64,000 nucleotides of DNA from Aralia elata (lineage: Eukaryota > Streptophyta > Magnoliopsida > Apiales > Araliaceae). Position 1 is the stretch's first letter, and each line of letters opens with the position of its first letter. Below the pieces are notes generated by a model that was not told the origin of the DNA, ran no database searches, and saw only the letters and a list, made by a program, of their open reading frames with translations. The position numbers and the translations under genes are program-made. The stretch covers positions 62,001 to 126,000 of the forward strand of contig JAVJAP010000215.1 in NCBI GenBank assembly GCA_034770075.1, written 5' to 3'. This document shows positions 59,297 through 64,000 of this stretch, piece by piece.

Positions 59297-62200
59297 TGTG
59301 ATATTCCGACCCCTAATAAGATTTGTAAATGTAAATTATGTGTTTATGAAATGAAATTTCTTGTTCTGACTTGATATTATGTGATTGTGTGTTTTATTAA
59401 ACAATTAGGTCAAATAAAATATTTTTCGCCAAGCAGCTGTGTCGTGCTTAATCGGACAAAATGATTTGTCGTGCTTCCGGTGAATTCACCGAGAAGCGTC
59501 TCGGCAAATTATTTTTGTAAGCTGTTGTGTCGTGCTTGGAAATGACGAAGTGCTTTGTCGTGCTTCGACATTAATATAATATTATATTAACTAATAAAAT
59601 TCTAAAATAAGTTAAATAGGGTTTAAAATGTTAAACTGAAATAGAAACCCTAATTTGAAAACCCTAATTGATAATAATTGTCCGAATTGATCAATTAAAA
59701 CCCTAATTATTGTACAATAATCTTAATTAATGTAATTAAGATTTAAATAATGAATCATAATATTAATTATGAATTATTAAGATTAAATTAAATCCTAAAC
59801 AAAAGATTAAAACCCTAATTGTGAAATTGAAAACCCTAAACCTTAATTAGAAACCCTAAAACCCTAATTTGATTCAAGAACACTAAATTATGAATTAATA
59901 AATGTTAATTATGATATAATATCCTAATTAGGGTATTACTAAACATGATTAAACACCCTAATCATGATTAGCAAAAATCTAGGTTTAATTAGTAAGTAAA
60001 TAAATCAAAAATAAAATCTAAACCAATGAAAATGAAGCTAGGAGTGTGCAAGCTTGTGCTCAACACACTCCAGCACAAGCATGTCAACCAAGATCAGATT
60101 GGAGTAGCACAAGTAACTAGGTTAGATATTTTGAGGGCAAAAATGGCAAAATAAAGCTTAAGAAACCCTAATTTCAAGTTGCTATAAATAGAATGAGAAG
60201 CTGACCATTAGACCTACGAAAATTTGAAGCTTATACACTTATATTACCAGCCATAACAACCCTCTGCAATCACAAGATCAGTAGCAAAGATCAGAGATCT
60301 AAATTTGAAGAAAAATGTGCATAAACCCTAATTTGTTGCTAGATCTTTAAGTTTGAATTTGATGTTATGTTTTAGTGTTTAGGATTATGTGTAAACATGT
60401 TATTTGATGATCTGGGTTGGTTAAACAAGGATCCATAACATTTAAATGGTCAAAATTGATGAAAAACATGAACTGACTTTGGCAGCCCAGAATGGTCTGA
60501 CAGGCTATTTTGTCAGACATTTTGATCGGCTTAAATTAGTCATTTGATCCGTTTAAAGTTAATTTGTATTTGTAGTATGTCATGTTAACTATAATATCCA
60601 ATTGGTAGAACAGTAAACAAATGTCTAGGATGGAAGTTATTAATGGTCAAAACCCGTTGACCGCTCACGGATGGCTGATTCTGGGCAGCCCAGAAAATTA
60701 TAAGTGTTCTAGACAGCCGTCTGACAAGATTTGACCGGCTTTAATCTTGCTTATATGATGTTTGTAAATGTTATTTCTTGGATTAAACATGTTCTTTGCC
60801 ATGTATACTACAACCCTGAATCATTAAATCACATAACAAATAACAAACATGAAAGTTATTAACGGTCAAACAGGGTTGACCGACCATGACCAGAAGGTTT
60901 CTGGGCAACCCAGAAACCTTATGAACAGCATGAACTAGGTAGTTTGACCATGATTTATCTACCATCAAATGATGTTGTATGATCTAAGTTAATACATGTC
61001 GTTGTACTCTGCCATGTTGGCTACAACAACAAACAAAAATCAAAACACAAACATCAAACGAGCTGAGATTAATTTGAGGTCAAATGTCACTGTTGGACAT
61101 TGACCAAGTGTTCTTCATGAAGAACACCTTTAGCGACAAAATTCATAACTTAACCCAGAAACCTAGAAATCCTTTGAAGACTGTCGTTAAAGCCTTTAGC
61201 GACGGTTTTAAATAAAATTTAATAAAAATAATTATATAAATTATATAAAATAATAAATAATTATTAAATAATTATTAAAAATTCATAAAAATATTCGAAA
61301 ATTCATTTTTAAATTATAAAAAATTTATTTTTAATATTTTTATATATTCTGATATATTATTTAATTTAATTAAATAATAATTAATAATTATAAAAAATCA
61401 TTAAATAATTATCTTAATTATTTAAAAATGATATTAAATCATTAAATAATTATATTAATTATTTAAAAATGATATTAAGGTAAATAAAATTATTATATAT
61501 AATAATTAAATAAAATATTAAATATTTAAATATTATAAATGATAAATAAATCATTTAAATAAAATATTAAGTATTTAAAAAATGTTATAAATGATAATTA
61601 AATCATTTAAATATCAAATTAAGTTTTGAAAATTATTATAAGTAATAAATAAATTATTTTAATGATAAAATAAAGTCTAAAAATATTATTAATGATCAAA
61701 TAAATCATTTAAATAATATTCTATCTTTCCAAAAATATTATAAATGATAAATAAATTATTTAAATAATATTTTAAATATCTAAAAATGTTCCAAATGACA
61801 AATAAATTATTTAAATAACATATTAAATGTTTTAAAATTATTTTAAATGATAATTAAATCATTTAAAAATATTCCTAAACTTGTAAAATTATTTAAAAAT
61901 ACTTCCAAGCTTATAAAAATTATTTAACAATAATATTAAGCTTCTAAAAGTATTATAAATAATAATTAAATTATTTATACTAATAATTAGACTTCCAAAT
62001 GAAGTTTTATCGAACAATCAATGTGCTTAGCCATTAAGGACGCGACCGAGATACCGAATCAACGTCGAACCTTAATGAAACTTGTCTAGATTAGCGTGAT
62101 ACATGTTTATATACGTGCTAACGCTTATTATTGGTATACGTAGACTACGTGCGTTGACCGATCGTACTAAATTATAGTAAGCTACGCTAAGGCAAGTGTC

Positions 62201-63154
62201 CTAACTTTTTCTCAATTTATATTAAGCAATTCATTTATGTCTTGCTATCAATTATTGTGAAGTTATTGCTACTTGTTCAGCATAACTTAAGAAATGAAAT
62301 CATTTATTGATTGTTTGAGCTTAAATTTGTTCGTCAAACCAAATTGTTTTGGTGCGACATCTATACTGAGTAATAGGGACACCGTGGATGGAAGGTGGTC
62401 CGACAAACCTTTAGATAAGGTTTAAATTGGCAATTCAATGAATTGACCAATATTGGCAATTAACTTAAATTGACCAAAAATGTGGTAGGATGATATGCAT
62501 ACTCCTAGGATATTGGTTAGGCTGATCCCCTACCAGATATCCGAACTCATATGGTTCTAAGTCATTGAAGACTGATAGAACATATTGAATTGTTTGGTTC
62601 ATGTACAGAACCCTCAGTTATACATTATTTGTCATCGTTCAACTCAAACACATTGTGTTTACATTTTTAAATGAACTTGCTGAGCATTTGTAGCTCATTC
62701 TTGCGCATATCTTCTTTTGCAGTTGTAAATGATATCCCTGGCACGTCTGGGACTGATAAGGGGAAAAGTCATGCTTATTAGCTTTATTTCTGTTGTTGAA
62801 TACTTTAAGTCTTTTAAAGACTTGTTGTTGTAATAACTTAGTATAACAAATGATGTAATCGAACGAAATGTTATGTAATATATTATGATCCTTTATGTCA
62901 TAGAATGCGTTATACTCTGATCTTTAAATTATTTAGAGTAGTTTACTAAGTTAAATACGATGTCTATATGAACTATACATCTGAGTGAGGGTATCCAAAC
63001 ACAGGCAACGTTCTGGCCAGAACTAGTACCTGTTATGGGATACTGTGAATCTTGGATAGATAGAAGTCATATATTATTGAGTATTTACAGTTGTATAGTT
63101 CCACGTGAGCACAAGTTCTGCTACAGAGAGAGTAGAGAATTTGGGGGCGTCACA
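59297..63154 (+). repeat. E4 3' LTR
   Basis: 3858 bases, uninterrupted. It matches the reassembled length of the 5' LTR (about 3861) and ends GGGGGCGTCACA before GTATC. It carries the same U3 repeats, TATA box, hairpins, AT-rich array and U5 block as the 5' copy. Confidence 0.95.
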
Positions 63155-64000
63155 GTATCCCTAACATTGCAATCCTTATCCATAATATTAAATGCATTAA
63201 CAATTAGAATAAAAGCATATCATTGGCCTGCCTAAAATAGACTGTTGCAATGCTCCCATATGCAAAATACTAATATAAAATTTTAATTTTTTTTTAAAAT
63301 GCTCAGAACAACTCAGATCAGAACATTAACGCAAGAAAAGTCATTTTGATGAAATTCTGATGATATTTCACATGATTATTTCTAATAATAACAATCCTTT
63401 TAAAAACATAAACATAATTGCAACCAATAATGACAATTCTTCAAAAACATAAACCAGTCTTTAAAACTTGAAAACATGCTTACTAACTGCAACTACCATG
63501 CTACTACCATGCTAAAACATTAAATTATACTTAAATACTAGGTACGACTGCTAGAAGAGTAAATTCACCCCCAAACTTAAGAGGGACAATGTCCTCATTG
63601 TCTAAAGAATACATAATTTAAAACCGAGGACTTCCCTAATAAGTGTGGTGTCATGGTTGGTTGATATCCTCAACCTCAGCATCAGACGGTGGATAGGGAG
63701 GTAGTGGTTGGGGCACTGGAAATGGGATAGGAGGTCCCCCTGGATTCAGCCTAGCAAACTGCTTAGCCAAAACTGCATTGAAGCTCGTGGTGTAGCTGAA
63801 CATGTGCTCCTGCCGCTCAGCCAGTCTCTGGTTCTGCCGCTCAATCCTCCTGGCTCGTTCTTTGGTGAGCGTTTATAGATTTCTGAACTGCGTGCTAAAG
63901 CGGGCTCTCGGCTGTGAATTGGAGGCAGTAGGTGAATGAGGATTACCCTCTGAATCTGCCTGAGGCTGGATGATGAAGCCTCGCCCCCGTGGGTGTGACT
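63155..64000 (-). mobile_element. E6, right part, continues beyond the window
   Basis: This part follows the GTATC duplication (63155-63159). The non-coding stretch 63160-63650 includes a second PPT-like word at 63565-63581 (minus CTTAAGTTTGGGGGTGA) preceded by GAGGACATTGTCCCT. Coding sequence begins at 63651. Confidence 0.65.
63651..64000 (-). pseudogene. E6 C-terminal ORF fragment, possibly the env-like or extra ORF of an Athila-like element
   Basis: The minus-strand frame runs from the window edge to the stop at 63651-63653, with one in-frame TAA at 63873-63875. It encodes a hydrophilic segment rich in Arg/Gln (RARRIERQNQRLAERQEHMF), likely helical, then a proline-rich tail (GGPPIPFPVPQPLPPYPP) ending in acidic residues. 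Its place just upstream of a PPT-like motif fits an ORF downstream of pol. I do not recognise a catalytic domain, and the function is unknown. Confidence 0.45.

Larger units (their letters stand above)
36202..63154 (+). mobile_element. E4: Ty3/gypsy chromovirus (Tekay-like), interrupted by E5 in its 5' LTR
   Basis: 5' LTR in two pieces (36202-39059 and 52712-53719), PBS 53723-53735, an extra ORF 53892-54467, gag-pol 54681-59249, PPT 59285-59296, 3' LTR 59297-63154. TSD GTATC at 36197-36201 and 63155-63159. Without E5 the element is about 13.3 kb. The extra ORF is intact. Gag-pol has four nonsense codons and no frameshift. The LTR copies differ mainly by scattered substitutions. Confidence 0.95.

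Overview
The window is angiosperm nuclear DNA made almost entirely of LTR retrotransposons nested in one another. I find no ordinary host gene, tRNA, rRNA or CRISPR array. Evidence for a plant: Ty3/gypsy Tat-like and chromovirus polyproteins, a Ty1/copia element primed from initiator tRNA-Met, a plant mobile domain gene, and a fragment of a plant endogenous pararetrovirus (Caulimoviridae-type capsid). The species cannot be named from what I can see.

Layout, left to right. (1) 1-9461: E1, a Tat-like Ty3/gypsy element on the minus strand whose left end lies outside the window. It has an LTR, a PBS and a gag-protease ORF; where reverse transcriptase should follow it carries two genes in antisense: a plant-mobile-domain-like gene that keeps an intron, and a DUF7745-like gene. 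(2) 9462-28849: E2, a chromovirus (gag end, protease, RT, RNase H, integrase, chromodomain, 3' LTR) on the plus strand. E1 interrupts its gag. A nearly intact copia element, Co1 (13038-22291, TSD ATTCT), interrupts its integrase. An inverted solo LTR of the Co1 family (24039-26020, TSD TCATG) interrupts its 3' LTR and itself carries a 151-bp foldback MITE. (3) 28850-30278: a pararetrovirus capsid fragment on the minus strand, cut by E2 on the left and bounded by E3 on the right. (4) 30279-33832: LTR of a third Ty3/gypsy element, E3. (5) 33833-36201 and 63155-64000: E6, an Athila-like element on the minus strand inserted in E3. (6) 36202-63154: E4, a chromovirus on the plus strand inserted in E6 (TSD GTATC). 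(7) 39060-52711: E5, a chromovirus of the same family as E4, on the minus strand, inserted in the 5' LTR of E4 (TSD TGCGT).

The inferred order on the right is E3, then E6, then E4, then E5. On the left E2 came first, then E1, Co1 and the solo LTR, and last the MITE. E4 and E5 share an extra 191-codon acidic, probably coiled-coil ORF upstream of gag. Their LTRs carry arrays of hairpins, some with paired changes between the two elements. Co1 has a 1.6-kb leader with GC palindromes just after the PBS and a series of stem-loops that expose one common palindromic loop. These untranslated structures, the antisense gene pair in E1 and the extra ORF in E4/E5 are the least ordinary things here. All protein-coding regions are broken or partial. 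E5 shows a pattern of single-base length differences that may be sequencing error.
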